Notes: generated by a model from the letters alone, not told the origin. A stretch of 64,000 nt of DNA from Paenacidovorax monticola (GCF_014489595.1 NZ_CP060790.1:4154001-4218000), one strand, 5' to 3'; numbered from the stretch's first letter, positions 9,434-20,324 are shown. Numbers and translations: made by a program.

Positions 9434-9679
9434 ATGACCGCAGACCAACTCAAGGACATCATCAGCGCGGGCCTGCCCTGCGAGCACATCGCGCTCGAAG
9501 GCGACGGGCGCCACTGGTATGCCACCATCGTCTCGGCCGAGTTCGAGGGCAAGCGCGCCATCCAGCGCCACCAGCGCGTGTATGCCACGCTGGGCAGCAA
9601 GATGCACACCGACGAAGTGCATGCGCTGTCGATGAAGACCTTCACGCCGGCCGAATGGGCGGCGGCGCAGCCGGAATAG
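9434..9679 (+). CDS. BolA-family protein (IbaG/YrbA-like)
   Basis: BolA-domain protein of 81 residues. The segment RHQRVYATLGSKMHTDEVHALSMKT includes the conserved histidine used for Fe-S coordination with monothiol glutaredoxins. In Escherichia coli the paralog ibaG (yrbA) also lies between the mla genes and murA, so the gene order supports an IbaG-type assignment over BolA proper. It starts 10 bases after the exporter permease. Confidence 0.88.
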   Translation: MTADQLKDIISAGLPCEHIALEGDGRHWYATIVSAEFEGKRAIQRHQRVYATLGSKMHTDEVHALSMKTFTPAEWAAAQPE

Positions 9680-9680
9680 G

Positions 9681-9739
9681 GCTGCTATTGAATCAATAGC
9701 TGTTCGCGCCTGTATTAAAGCGCCTGCAGCCCTTTTGCC
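9681..9739 (+). repeat. Dispersed intergenic repeat, copy 2
   Basis: It begins one base after the bolA-like stop: GCTGCTATTGAATCAATAGC (an AT-rich hairpin), then TGTTCGCGCCTG, a spacer, AAAGCGCCTGCAGCCC and a T-rich tail. It lies between the bolA-like gene and murA. Confidence 0.75.
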
Positions 9740-9759
9740 TTTTTTGATTGGTGATCCAC

Positions 9760-11027
<1,268 letters not shown>

Positions 11028-11031
<4 letters not shown>

Positions 11032-11675
11032 GCATGATCACCCTGGCCCTGTCCAAAGGCCGCATCTTCGAAGAAACCCTGCCGCTGCTCGCCGCCGCCG
11101 GCATCGAGGTGCTGGAAGACCCCGAGAAGTCGCGCAAGCTCATCCTGCCCACCAACCAGCCCGAGGTGCGCGTGGTGCTGGTGCGAGCCTCCGACGTGCC
11201 CACCTACGTGCAGTACGGCGGCGCCGACCTGGGCGTGACGGGCAAGGACACGCTCATCGAGCATGGCGGCCAGGGCCTGTACCAGCCGCTCGATCTGCGC
11301 ATCGCCAAATGCCGCGTGAGCGTGGCCGTGCGCGCCGACTTCGACTACCAGCAGGCCGTGCGCCAGGGCGCGCGCCTCAAGGTGGCGACCAAATACACGG
11401 GCATCGCGCGCGACTTCTTCGCCACCAAGGGCGTGCACGTGGACATGATCAAGCTCTACGGCAGCATGGAACTCGCGCCGCTCACGGGCCTGGCCGACGC
11501 CATCGTCGACCTCGTGTCCACGGGCAACACGCTCAAGGCCAACCACCTCGTGGAGGTCGAGCGCATCATGGACATCAGCTCGCACCTCGTGGTCAACCAG
11601 GCCGCGCTCAAGCTCAAGCAGGCGCCGCTGCGCCGCATCATCGACGCCTTCGCCGGCGCCATCCGCCAGGATTGA
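11028..11675 (+). CDS. hisG: ATP phosphoribosyltransferase catalytic subunit, short form
   Basis: First enzyme of histidine biosynthesis, joining ATP and PRPP. At 215 residues it is the short form (HisG_S), lacking the C-terminal regulatory domain, so it should need HisZ as regulatory partner; no hisZ is present in the window. Family motifs: [24 protein letters not shown], and the PRPP-binding [13 protein letters not shown]. Coupled to murA by a four-base overlap. Confidence 0.95.
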
Positions 11676-11680
11676 ATACT

Positions 11681-13059
11681 ATGACTTTGGTAGCTGCTCC
11701 CGCCCGCCTGTCCACCGCTGCGGCCACTTTCGAGGCCGATTTCGCGGCCCGGCTGCACTGGTCGGCCGACCAGGATGCGGCCATCGAGCAGCGCGTGGCC
11801 GACATCCTGGCCGACGTGCAGCAGCGCGGCGACGCCGCCGTGCTGGAGTACACCGCCCGTTTCGACGGCCTTGCCGCCCCGATGTGGCGGCGCTGGAACT
11901 GACCCAGGCCGACTTCAAGGCCGCGTTCGACGCGATTCCCCCGGCGCAGCGCGATGCCCTGCAGGCCGCTGCGAAGCGGGTGCGCAGCTACCATGAGGCG
12001 CAGAAGAAGGCCTCGGGCGAGAGCTGGAGCTACCGCGACGAAGACGGCACGCTGCTGGGCCAGAAGGTCACGCCGCTGGACCGCGTGGGCATCTACGTGC
12101 CCGGAGGCAAGGCGGCCTATCCGTCCAGCCTGCTCATGAACGCCATCCCCGCCCACGTGGCCGGCGTGCAGGAGATCATCATGGTTGTGCCCACGCCCGT
12201 GCGCGGCAGCGTGGCCACCGGTGGCGTGGAAGGCGGCGCGGGGGTCGCCACCGCCACGCGGGGCGAGCGCAACGAGCTGGTGCTCGCTGCCGCCCATGTG
12301 GCCGGCGTCACGCGCGCCTTCACCATCGGCGGCGCGCAGGCCGTGGCGGCGCTGGCCTACGGCACGGCCACGATTCCGAAGGTGGACAAGATCACCGGCC
12401 CCGGCAATGCCTACGTGGCCAGCGCCAAGAAGCGCGTGTTCGGCAGCGTGGGCATCGACATGATCGCGGGCCCGAGCGAAATCCTGGTGCTGGCCGACGG
12501 CAGCACGCCGCCCGACTGGGTGGCCATGGACCTCTTCAGCCAGGCCGAGCACGACGAGCTCGCCCAGAGCATCCTGCTGTGCCCTGATACCGCCTACATC
12601 GATGCCGTGCAGCGCGAAATCGACCGCCTGCTGCCCACCATGCCGCGCGCCGAGATCATCGCCAAGAGCCTCACGGGCCGGGGCGCGCTGATCCTCACCA
12701 GGGACATGGAAGAGGCCTGCGCGATCAGCAACCGCATCGCGCCCGAGCATCTGGAGGTGAGCAGCACCGACCCGCACCGCTGGGAGCCCCTGCTGCGCCA
12801 CGCGGGGGCGATCTTCCTGGGCGCCTACACGAGCGAGAGCCTGGGCGACTACTGCGCGGGGCCCAACCACGTGCTGCCCACGAGCGGCACGGCGCGCTTC
12901 TCGTCCCCGCTGGGCGTGTACGACTTCCAGAAGCGCAGCAGCCTCATCGAGGTGAGCGAGCAGGGCGCCCAGACCCTGGGCCGCATCGCGGCCGAGCTGG
13001 CCTACGGCGAGGGCCTGCAGGGCCACGCGCAGGCCGCCGAGATGCGCCTCAAGCGCTGA
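11681..13059 (+). CDS. hisD: Histidinol dehydrogenase (frame interrupted by a 1-base loss)
   Basis: NAD- and zinc-dependent enzyme for the last two steps of histidine synthesis, about 459 residues if repaired. The ATG at 11681 starts [11 protein letters not shown] six bases after hisG. The frame breaks in the C run 11877-11880 (GCCGCCCCGATGTGG); one added C joins ARFDGLAAP to [12 protein letters not shown]. The zinc and substrate motif [19 protein letters not shown] is intact, as are [15 protein letters not shown] and SEHDE-type residues ([10 protein letters not shown]). Probable sequence error. Its first 50 bases resemble the dispersed repeat described elsewhere. Confidence 0.93.
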
Positions 13060-13384
13060 GCGCTTCGGCCTGCGCACCGCGCAGCCGTGCCCAGCACAGG
13101 CGCGCCTGGCCGCTTTCGGCGCTCACGCGCAGCCGCGCCGGACCGGCGAACGACATGCGCTGCCCGGCGTCCAGGAAATAGTCTTCGAGCCGGCCGTCGC
13201 AGGTCACCCAGACGCGGCCGTGTTCCACCTCCAGCAGGGCGGTTTCGCCGCGCCGGAAGTCCAGCACCTGCACGGCCTGCTGCGGTGGCAGGGGCTGGGT
13301 GTGCCAGGGCAGCGCGGGCAGGGACTGGCGCTGCCATTGCAGCGCCAGCGGCGTGGGGGCGGGGAGTGAAGGGGCGTAGTCCAT
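13049..13384 (-). CDS. DUF2917 domain protein
   Basis: Protein of 111 residues with a beta-rich DUF2917 core (about residues 40-85: [25 protein letters not shown]). No signal peptide and no membrane segment are seen. The ATG at 13384 is chosen; the longer frame to 13510 runs through the operator region. It is divergent from the MocR regulator at 13538 and shares with it a 153-bp gap with four operator-like boxes, so it is probably the regulated target. Its 3' end overlaps hisD by 11 bases, tail to tail. Biochemical function unknown. Confidence 0.8.
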   Translation of the reverse strand: MDYAPSLPAPTPLALQWQRQSLPALPWHTQPLPPQQAVQVLDFRRGETALLEVEHGRVWVTCDGRLEDYFLDAGQRMSFAGPARLRVSAESGQARLCWARLRGAQAEALSA

Positions 13385-13444
13385 GGGAGCTACTCTGCGG
13401 GCTCGCCGCCCGGCCCGCCAGCCACAGGCCCGCGCGACCTGGGG

Positions 13445-13528
13445 CAGTACAGCCGGCCATGTCTGCGCATCTGTACTGGCTGGCCTGCCGAGAGTCTGTA
13501 CTGTCCGCAAAGTCGCTGGTCAGTACAG
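13445..13528. promoter_or_regulatory. Four evenly spaced 8-bp operator boxes between DUF2917 gene and MocR gene
   Basis: CAGTACAG at 13445-13452 and 13521-13528, and its reverse complement CTGTACTG at 13471-13478 and 13496-13503. Start-to-start distances are 26, 25 and 25 bp, close to 2.5 helical turns. The last box ends 9 bases before the MocR ATG. They are the likely binding sites of the MocR-type regulator and would control both divergent genes. Confidence 0.8.
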
Positions 13529-13537
13529 AATGCCCGC

Positions 13538-14992
13538 ATGTCCAACGATGAAGCACCGCCCCTGTACCAGCAGATCGCCGGCCAGTTGGCCGAACTCGTG
13601 CGCAACGGCACGCTCGCGCGTGGCGAGAAACTGCCCTCGGTACGCGAGCTGGCGCGCCAGCACGGCGTGGCGCAGACCACGGTGGTGCAGGCTTACCACT
13701 GGCTGGAGGATGCGCGGCTCGTGGTCGCGCGGCCGCGCTCGGGTTTCTTCGTGGCGCCTCGGCCGGTGTCCTTGCCCGAGCCCACGGCGGCCTCGCGTCC
13801 GCAGCGCCGGCCTTGCGAGGTGTCGGTGGACTGGCTGGGCCAGCGCATCCTGGGGCGCAGCCAGCCACCGGACCTGATTTCGTTCAGCAGCGGCACGCCC
13901 GGCCCTGAGATGCTCAACCCCGACCGCGTGCGCCGCGCCGTCACGCGCGCCGTGCAGCGCTACCGCCATCTGCTGTGCGCCTACCCTTCGTCCACGGGGC
14001 AGGAAGAGGCGCGCCGCGCGCTCGCGCGCTACGCCGTGGGTCTGGGCTGCACGCTCGATCCCGAGAACATCATCGTCACGAGCGGCTGCATGGACAGCAT
14101 CGGCCTGTGCCTGCGCGCCGTCACGCAGCCGGGCGACGTGGTGGCGCTCGAATCGCCCACGCATTTCTCGTTTCTGGAGGTGCTGCAAAGCCTGCACCTG
14201 CGCGCGCTGGAGATCCCCACGCACCCGCGCCACGGCCTGTCGCTCGACGCGCTGCAGCTCGCGCTCGACACCCAGCCGGTGAAGGCGCTCATGGTCGTGC
14301 CCACGCTCAGCAACCCCCTGGGCGCCTGCATGCCCCAGGCCGAGCGCCGGCGCCTCGCGCAGATGGCCGCGCGCCACGGCTTCGCGGTGATCGAGGACGC
14401 GATCTACAACGACCTTGCGGAGCACGACGAGATGCGCCGCACCGTCAAGTCGTACGACACCACGGGCCACGTGATGCTGTGCGACTCGTTCTCCAAGACG
14501 CTGGCGCCGGGCCTGCGCCTGGGCTGGGTCGAGGCCGGGCGCTGGACGGAGGCCGTGCGCGGCATCAAGGACCTGCAGTCGGGCGGCCAGTCCGCCGTGC
14601 TGGAGCTCGCGCTGGCCGACCTCATCACCCAGACGGGCCATGCGGCCGCCATGCGCCAGCTGCGCGCGCAGGCGGCCGCGCGGCTCGACGAGGCGCGGCA
14701 CGCCATCGCGGCGCATTTTCCGCCCGGCACGCGCGTGAGCGACCCGCCCGGCGGACTGCTGCTGTGGCTGGAGCTGCCGCGCGGCCTCGACGCGGTGCGG
14801 CTGCACGAGGCCTGCCTGAAGGAGCGCATCCTCATCGCGCCGGGCACGGTGTTCAGCACCAGCGGGCGCTTTCGCAACTGCCTGCGCATCGGCATGGGCA
14901 GCGACTGGACGCCGCAGCACCTGGCCGCGCTGCGCCGCGTGGGCGACCTGGCCACGCGCATGCTGGAGCTGCCCCAGGCGCGTGCCGCCTGA
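13538..14992 (+). CDS. MocR/PdxR-type GntR regulator with aminotransferase domain
   Basis: Chimeric regulator of 484 residues. The N-terminal GntR winged helix (about residues 5-75) contains LYQQIAGQLAELVRNG and LPSVRELARQHGVAQTTVVQAY. The rest is a fold-type I aminotransferase domain; the PLP lysine is in DSFSKTLAPGLRLGW and the phosphate-binding part in VTSGCMDSIGL. MocR proteins sense PLP, amino acids or their derivatives. It is divergent from the DUF2917 gene. A TACAGA hexamer at 13524-13529 just before the start would give an almost leaderless message. Ligand unknown. Confidence 0.92.
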   Translation: MSNDEAPPLYQQIAGQLAELVRNGTLARGEKLPSVRELARQHGVAQTTVVQAYHWLEDARLVVARPRSGFFVAPRPVSLPEPTAASRPQRRPCEVSVDWLGQRILGRSQPPDLISFSSGTPGPEMLNPDRVRRAVTRAVQRYRHLLCAYPSSTGQEEARRALARYAVGLGCTLDPENIIVTSGCMDSIGLCLRAVTQPGDVVALESPTHFSFLEVLQSLHLRALEIPTHPRHGLSLDALQLALDTQPVKALMVVPTLSNPLGACMPQAERRRLAQMAARHGFAVIEDAIYNDLAEHDEMRRTVKSYDTTGHVMLCDSFSKTLAPGLRLGWVEAGRWTEAVRGIKDLQSGGQSAVLELALADLITQTGHAAAMRQLRAQAAARLDEARHAIAAHFPPGTRVSDPPGGLLLWLELPRGLDAVRLHEACLKERILIAPGTVFSTSGRFRNCLRIGMGSDWTPQHLAALRRVGDLATRMLELPQARAA

Positions 14993-15006
14993 GGTGTTGA
15001 TGACTC

Positions 15007-15041
15007 CACGAAGTTCGTGAAACACGAAGTTCGTGTAATAT
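15007..15041 (+). promoter_or_regulatory. vapBC promoter with two palindromic operators
   Basis: Two identical 13-bp palindromes CACGAAGTTCGTG at 15007-15019 and 15023-15035 (16 bp apart) are followed at once by a -10 hexamer TAATAT at 15036-15041. The GTG start of the antitoxin follows 7 bases later. The pattern fits autorepression by the antitoxin and a leaderless or nearly leaderless transcript. Confidence 0.78.
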
Positions 15042-15048
15042 TTACCCC

Positions 15049-15273
15049 GTGAAGAACATCACGATCACCATGGACGACGCCGCGGCCGAGTGGGTGCGCG
15101 TCGAGGCCGCCAAGCGCGGCACCAGTGTGTCGCGCCTGGTGGGCGAGTGGCTGGGCGAGAAGATGCGCCAGGAAGACGCCTATGCCCAGGCCATGCGCGA
15201 GGCCCTGGCCTTCGAGGCCTGGGGCGCGGCCAGCGGCCCCTATCTGCAGCGCGACGGGATGTACGAGCGATGA
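15049..15273 (+). CDS. Ribbon-helix-helix antitoxin (VapB-like)
   Basis: Small protein of 74 residues starting at GTG. The N-terminus MKNITITMDDAAAEWVRVEA with RGTSVSRLVGEWL is a CopG/Arc ribbon-helix-helix DNA-binding fold. The C-terminal tail (about residues 45-74) would wrap and neutralise the toxin. It overlaps the PIN-domain toxin by ATGA and has twin palindromes at its promoter, the usual arrangement for an autoregulated toxin-antitoxin pair. Confidence 0.85.
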   Translation: MKNITITMDDAAAEWVRVEAAKRGTSVSRLVGEWLGEKMRQEDAYAQAMREALAFEAWGAASGPYLQRDGMYER

Positions 15274-15719
15274 GCGCGCTGATCTTCGTGGACACCAGCG
15301 TGCTGCTGCGCAGCGTGGACGACAGCGACAGCGCCAAGCAGGCGCGCGCGCGCGACTGGCTCACGGGCTGCTGGCAGGCGCGCAGCGGCCGCATCAGCTC
15401 CCAGGTGCTCAACGAGCTGTACCACCAGGCCGTCACGCGCTTCCAGGGCCCGCGCGTGCTGCAGCAGGTGCGCGCCCAGGTGCGCCGCCTGCGCGTGTGG
15501 CTGCCGCCCCACCTGGACGCCTATACCGTCGACGGCGCCTGGGGCCTGCAGGACCGCTACGGCCTGGGCTACTGGGACGCGCTGATCGTCTCCTCGGCCC
15601 ACCAGCAGGGCTGCCGCTACCTGCTCACCGAGGCGCTGGAGCACGGCCGGCAGCTCGACGCCGTGCGCACTGTCAACCCCTTCCTCATGGCCCCCCAGGA
15701 ACTGGAAACCCTCGAATGA
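15270..15719 (+). CDS. PIN-domain toxin (VapC-like ribonuclease)
   Basis: PIN-domain protein of 149 residues. The acidic metal-binding residues of the family can be placed: Asp in IFVDTSVLL (about residue 8), Glu in [10 protein letters not shown] (about residue 50) and Asp in [12 protein letters not shown] (about residue 104). PIN toxins cut tRNA or rRNA. Its start overlaps the antitoxin stop and its own stop overlaps the hisC start (ATGA), so it is translated in one chain with hisC. This linkage to histidine synthesis is unusual. Confidence 0.87.
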   Translation: MSALIFVDTSVLLRSVDDSDSAKQARARDWLTGCWQARSGRISSQVLNELYHQAVTRFQGPRVLQQVRAQVRRLRVWLPPHLDAYTVDGAWGLQDRYGLGYWDALIVSSAHQQGCRYLLTEALEHGRQLDAVRTVNPFLMAPQELETLE

Positions 15720-16831
15720 CCACCACCGCCGTTCCCGACCCCCTGCGTGTCATCCGTCCCGACGTGCGCGCCATGCACGCCTACCCCGTGGCAGCGTCCA
15801 CGGGCCTGCTCAAGATGGACGCGATGGAGAACCCCTTCGGCCTGCCGCCCGCGCTGCAGGCCGCGCTGGGCCAGCGTCTGGGCGCGCTGGCGCTCAACCG
15901 CTACCCCGGCGCGCGCCAGAACGACCTCAAGGCCGCGCTGGCCGCCTACGCAGGGGCGCCCGAGGGCAGTGCGATCATCCTGGGCAACGGCTCGGACGAG
16001 CTCATCACGCTGCTGGCCCTGGCCTGCGCCCAGCCCGGCACGGGCCAGCGCGCCAAGATGCTCGCACCCATGCCGGGCTTCGTGATGTATCCGATGAGCG
16101 CGCAGTTGCAGGGGCTGGACTTCGTGGGCGTGCCGCTCACGCCCGATTTCGAGCTCGACGAGGCCGCCATGCTCGCCGCCGTGGCCGAGCACAAGCCCGC
16201 CATCACCTACATCGCCTACCCCAACAACCCCACGGCCACGCTGTGGGACGAGGCCGTGGTGCAGCGCATCGTCGACGCCGTGGGCGCGCAGGGCGGCATC
16301 GTGGTCATGGACGAGGCGTACCAGCCCTTCGCCAGCCGCAGCTGGGTCACGCGCATGCGCGCCGAGCCCCAGCGCAACGGCCATGTGCTGCTCATGCGCA
16401 CGCTCAGCAAGTTCGGCCTCGCGGGCGTGCGCCTGGGCTACCTCATCGGCCCGGCCGCGCTGGTGCACGAGATCGACAAGGTGCGCCCGCCCTACAACGT
16501 GAGCGTGCTCAACTGCGAGGCCGCGCTGTTCGCGCTGGAGCACGCCGACGTGTTCGCCGCCCAGGCGGCCGAGCTGCGCGCCGAGCGCGATGCGCTGCTG
16601 CCACGGCTGCGCGCCCTGCCCGGCGTGCTCAAGGTGTGGGACAGCCAGGCCAACATGGTGCTGGTCCGCGTGCAGGACGCGGCGCGCACCTTCGAGGGCA
16701 TGAAAACCCGCAAGGTTCTCGTCAAGAACGTTTCTACAATGCACCCATTGCTGGCCAACTGCCTGCGCCTCACGGTGGGCAACGCGGCCGACAACGCGCA
16801 GATGCTCGCGGCTCTGCAAGCCTCCCTATGA
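15716..16831 (+). CDS. hisC: Histidinol-phosphate aminotransferase
   Basis: PLP enzyme of 371 residues that converts imidazole acetol phosphate and glutamate to histidinol phosphate. The PLP lysine is in [15 protein letters not shown]; substrate-site motifs [22 protein letters not shown] and [12 protein letters not shown] are present. The ATG at 15716 overlaps the toxin stop and is supported by the conserved N-terminus. It overlaps hisB by ATGA. Because vapBC and hisC are coupled, hisC is probably read from the vapBC promoter as well as from upstream. Confidence 0.95.
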   Translation: MTTTAVPDPLRVIRPDVRAMHAYPVAASTGLLKMDAMENPFGLPPALQAALGQRLGALALNRYPGARQNDLKAALAAYAGAPEGSAIILGNGSDELITLLALACAQPGTGQRAKMLAPMPGFVMYPMSAQLQGLDFVGVPLTPDFELDEAAMLAAVAEHKPAITYIAYPNNPTATLWDEAVVQRIVDAVGAQGGIVVMDEAYQPFASRSWVTRMRAEPQRNGHVLLMRTLSKFGLAGVRLGYLIGPAALVHEIDKVRPPYNVSVLNCEAALFALEHADVFAAQAAELRAERDALLPRLRALPGVLKVWDSQANMVLVRVQDAARTFEGMKTRKVLVKNVSTMHPLLANCLRLTVGNAADNAQMLAALQASL

Positions 16832-17463
16832 CCTCTTCTTCCGCACTCGTCCCCTCGGGCCAGGCCGCGCCGGTTTCCCGCGTGGCCGAAGTGAGCCGCA
16901 ACACCGCCGAGACGCGCATCACCGTGCGCGTGGACCTCGATGGCACCGGCCAGGCCAGCCTGCACACGGGCATCGGTTTCTTCGACCACATGCTCGACCA
17001 GATCGCGCGCCACGGGCTGATCGACCTCGAAATCCATGCCGAAGGCGACCTGCACATCGACGGCCACCACACGGTGGAGGATGTGGGCATCACGCTCGGC
17101 CAGGCCGTGGCACGCGCCGTGGGCGACAAGAAGGGCATCCGCCGCTACGGCCACGCCTATGTGCCGCTCGACGAGGCGCTGAGCCGCGTGGTGATCGACT
17201 TTTCCGGCCGCCCGGGCCTGGTGCAGAACATTCCCTACACCAGCGGCATGATCGGCGGCTTCGATACGCAGCTCACGCACGAGTTCTTCCAGGGTTTCGT
17301 GAACCATGCGGGCGTCACGCTGCATATCGACAACCTCAGAGGCGTGAATGCCCACCACCAATGCGAGACGGTGTTCAAGGCCTTCGCGCGCGCGCTGCGC
17401 GCCGCGCTGGAGCTCGACCCGCGCTCGGCGGGCGTGATCCCGTCCACCAAGGGTTCCCTGTAA
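16828..17463 (+). CDS. hisB: Imidazoleglycerol-phosphate dehydratase
   Basis: Manganese-dependent dehydratase of 211 residues. The histidine-rich metal motifs [23 protein letters not shown] and [13 protein letters not shown] are present. It is monofunctional: there is no N-terminal histidinol-phosphate phosphatase domain as in enteric HisB, so that activity must come from another gene outside this window. An N-terminal extension of about 25 residues precedes the conserved [12 protein letters not shown]. Confidence 0.95.
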   Translation: MTSSSALVPSGQAAPVSRVAEVSRNTAETRITVRVDLDGTGQASLHTGIGFFDHMLDQIARHGLIDLEIHAEGDLHIDGHHTVEDVGITLGQAVARAVGDKKGIRRYGHAYVPLDEALSRVVIDFSGRPGLVQNIPYTSGMIGGFDTQLTHEFFQGFVNHAGVTLHIDNLRGVNAHHQCETVFKAFARALRAALELDPRSAGVIPSTKGSL

Positions 17464-17470
17464 AGGTTCC

Positions 17471-17525
17471 TGGCGAAAACAGCCTCCTGCGCTTATCCCA
17501 TCCGCGCGAATAGCTATGAAAAATG
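17471..17525 (-). repeat. Dispersed intergenic repeat, copy 3 (reverse), entering hisH
   Basis: On the minus strand: CATTTTTCATAGCTATTC, GCGCGGATGG, GATAAGCGCAGGAGGC and TGTTTTCGCC. It fills the 52-bp gap between hisB and hisH and runs through the hisH start codon, so the first codons of hisH (Met-Lys-Asn) are made of repeat sequence. Confidence 0.7.
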
Positions 17526-18184
17526 AAGCAAAAACCGTGGCCGTGGTGGACTATGGCATGGGCAACCTGCGCTCCGTCTCGCAGGCCGTGCTGGCTGCGG
17601 CCCAGGGCAGTGGCTGGCAGGTGACCGTCACCGCGCGCCCTGACGAGGTGCGCGCCGCCCAGCGCGTGGTGCTGCCGGGCCAGGGTGCCATGCCCGACTG
17701 CATGCGCGAGCTGCGCGAGTCCGGCCTGCTCGAATCCGTGCTCGAAGCCGCTGCCGCCAAGCCGCTGTTCGGCGTGTGCGTGGGCATGCAGATGCTGCTG
17801 GACCACAGCGAGGAGGGCGACGTGGACGGCCTGGGCCTGATCCATGGCCGCGTGCGCCGCTTCGACCTCGCGGGCCGCACCCAGCCCGACGGCAGCCGCT
17901 ACAAGGTGCCGCAGATGGGCTGGAACCGCGTGACCCAGGTGCCCCACGGCGGCGCGGTCCACCCTGTGTGGGCTGGCGTGCCCGACGACAGCTATTTCTA
18001 CTTCGTCCACAGCTTCTATGCCCAGCCGGCCGACGCGGCGCACTGCGCGGGCGAGGCCGACTACGGGGGGCGCTTTGCAGCGGCCATCGCACGCGATAAT
18101 ATTTTCGCCACGCAGTTCCACCCCGAGAAAAGCGCGGAGCACGGCCTGGCGCTGTACCGCAATTTCCTGCACTGGAATCCCTGA
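17516..18184 (+). CDS. hisH: Imidazole glycerol phosphate synthase, glutaminase subunit
   Basis: Class I glutamine amidotransferase of 222 residues that feeds ammonia to HisF. The nucleophile cysteine is in [14 protein letters not shown], and the catalytic His-Glu pair in [12 protein letters not shown] near the C-terminus. The start at 17516 places [14 protein letters not shown] at residues 8-21. It follows hisB after a 52-bp gap filled by a repeat, the largest gap in this part of the his cluster. Confidence 0.95.
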   Translation: MKNEAKTVAVVDYGMGNLRSVSQAVLAAAQGSGWQVTVTARPDEVRAAQRVVLPGQGAMPDCMRELRESGLLESVLEAAAAKPLFGVCVGMQMLLDHSEEGDVDGLGLIHGRVRRFDLAGRTQPDGSRYKVPQMGWNRVTQVPHGGAVHPVWAGVPDDSYFYFVHSFYAQPADAAHCAGEADYGGRFAAAIARDNIFATQFHPEKSAEHGLALYRNFLHWNP

Positions 18185-18241
18185 TCCTTCATCCACCCGG
18201 GCCCAGGTGCCCCCGCTTTCCCTTTCTTCCCACGCACGACC

Positions 18242-18982
18242 ATGCTGCTCATCCCCGCCATCGACCTCAAGGACGGACACTGTGTACGCCTCAAGCAGGG
18301 TGACATGGACCAATCGACGACCTTCGGTGAAGACCCCGCCGCGATGGCGCGCAAGTGGGTCGACGCGGGGGCGCGCCGCCTGCATCTGGTGGACCTCAAC
18401 GGCGCCTTCGCGGGCCAGCCCAAGAACTACGCGGCCATCAAGTCCATCCTCAAGGAGGTGGGCGAGGACATCCCCGTGCAGCTCGGCGGCGGCATCCGCG
18501 ACCTCGACACGATCGAGAAGTACATCGACGGCGGCCTGCGCTACGTGATCATCGGCACGGCCGCCGTGAAGAACCCAGGCTTCCTGAAGGACGCCTGCAG
18601 CGCCTTCGGCGGCCACATCATCGTGGGCCTCGATGCCAAGGACGGCAAGGTGGCCACCGACGGCTGGAGCAAGCTCACGGGCCACGAGGTGGTGGACCTC
18701 GCCAAGAAGTTCGAGGACTGGGGCGTCGAATCCATCATCTACACCGACATCGGCCGCGACGGCATGCTCTCGGGCATCAACATCGACGCCACCGTCAAGC
18801 TCGCGCAGGCGCTCAGCATTCCCGTGATCGCATCGGGCGGCCTGGCGGGCATCGCTGACATCGAGCAACTGTGCGCCGTGGAGGACGAGGGTGTCGAGGG
18901 CGTGATCTGCGGCCGCGCGATCTACTCGGGCGACCTGGATTTCGCGGCCGCGCAGGCGCGTGCCGACGAGCTGAACGGCTGA
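18242..18982 (+). CDS. hisA: ProFAR isomerase
   Basis: 1-(5-phosphoribosyl)-5-[(5-phosphoribosylamino)methylideneamino]imidazole-4-carboxamide isomerase, a TIM barrel of 246 residues. The catalytic aspartates are in [14 protein letters not shown] (residue about 8) and [13 protein letters not shown] (about residue 130). The phosphate-binding loops LGGGIRD and IASGGLAG are present. It lies two bases before hisF, its structural homologue. Confidence 0.95.
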   Translation: MLLIPAIDLKDGHCVRLKQGDMDQSTTFGEDPAAMARKWVDAGARRLHLVDLNGAFAGQPKNYAAIKSILKEVGEDIPVQLGGGIRDLDTIEKYIDGGLRYVIIGTAAVKNPGFLKDACSAFGGHIIVGLDAKDGKVATDGWSKLTGHEVVDLAKKFEDWGVESIIYTDIGRDGMLSGINIDATVKLAQALSIPVIASGGLAGIADIEQLCAVEDEGVEGVICGRAIYSGDLDFAAAQARADELNG

Positions 18983-18984
18983 GC

Positions 18985-19760
<776 letters not shown>

Positions 19761-19764
<4 letters not shown>

Positions 19765-20324
19765 CCTTCGCCGGGCGCTGGATCGCCGCAGCGGCCGCCG
19801 CCCTGTGCGCGGGCGGCGTGCTGGCCCAGGCGCCCGCGCCGGCCTACGCGAGCGGCTATTCGGAGCGCCTGCCCTGCGTGGACCGCATCGGCCGCTGCTT
19901 CGACGCCACCATCGCCGGCCAGGGTGTGGAGGTGATCGCCAGCCGTGCCGAGTTCGAGCGCCTGCGCGGCGAGATCGAGGCGCTCAACGACAACGTGCGC
20001 GAGGTCTACTGGATCGTGCGCGCGCCCGTGCCTGGAGCCCAGGCGCTCGATGTCGAGGCACGCTCCAATGCCTTCGGCCGGCCCCATGTGGGCGAGCCGC
20101 GCGAGGAGCCCGATGTGACGGTCTACGCGCTCGACGGCCAGGACCTGGACAGCGAGACCGAGCAGGTCGCGCGCCCGGACGTGCGTGTGAACGGCCAGCC
20201 CGTGGTGGTGCAGCAGGAGACGCTCACGCAGGACTTCCTGCCGCCGGGCCGCTACGCATTCGCCATCAAGTACCTGGGGCGCAGGAACTGGGACCGCAAG
20301 TGGGTTTTCCTCACGGTGCGCTGA
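19761..20324 (+). CDS. Unknown secreted protein between hisF and hisI
   Basis: Protein of 187 residues with a GTG start that overlaps the hisF stop (GTGA). A signal peptide is clear (residues 1-22, alanine-rich, cleavage near VLAQA). The mature part has two cysteines close together ([13 protein letters not shown]), suited to a disulfide in the periplasm, a helix-forming [21 protein letters not shown] and a C-terminal [22 protein letters not shown] recognise no domain. Its coupling to hisF looks incidental to histidine synthesis. High GC and codon use match the neighbours. Confidence 0.7.

Noticed and set aside
11870..11890. Programmed frameshift in hisD
   Set aside because: No slippery heptamer with stimulator, and the same type of loss occurs in five unrelated genes; sequence error is simpler.
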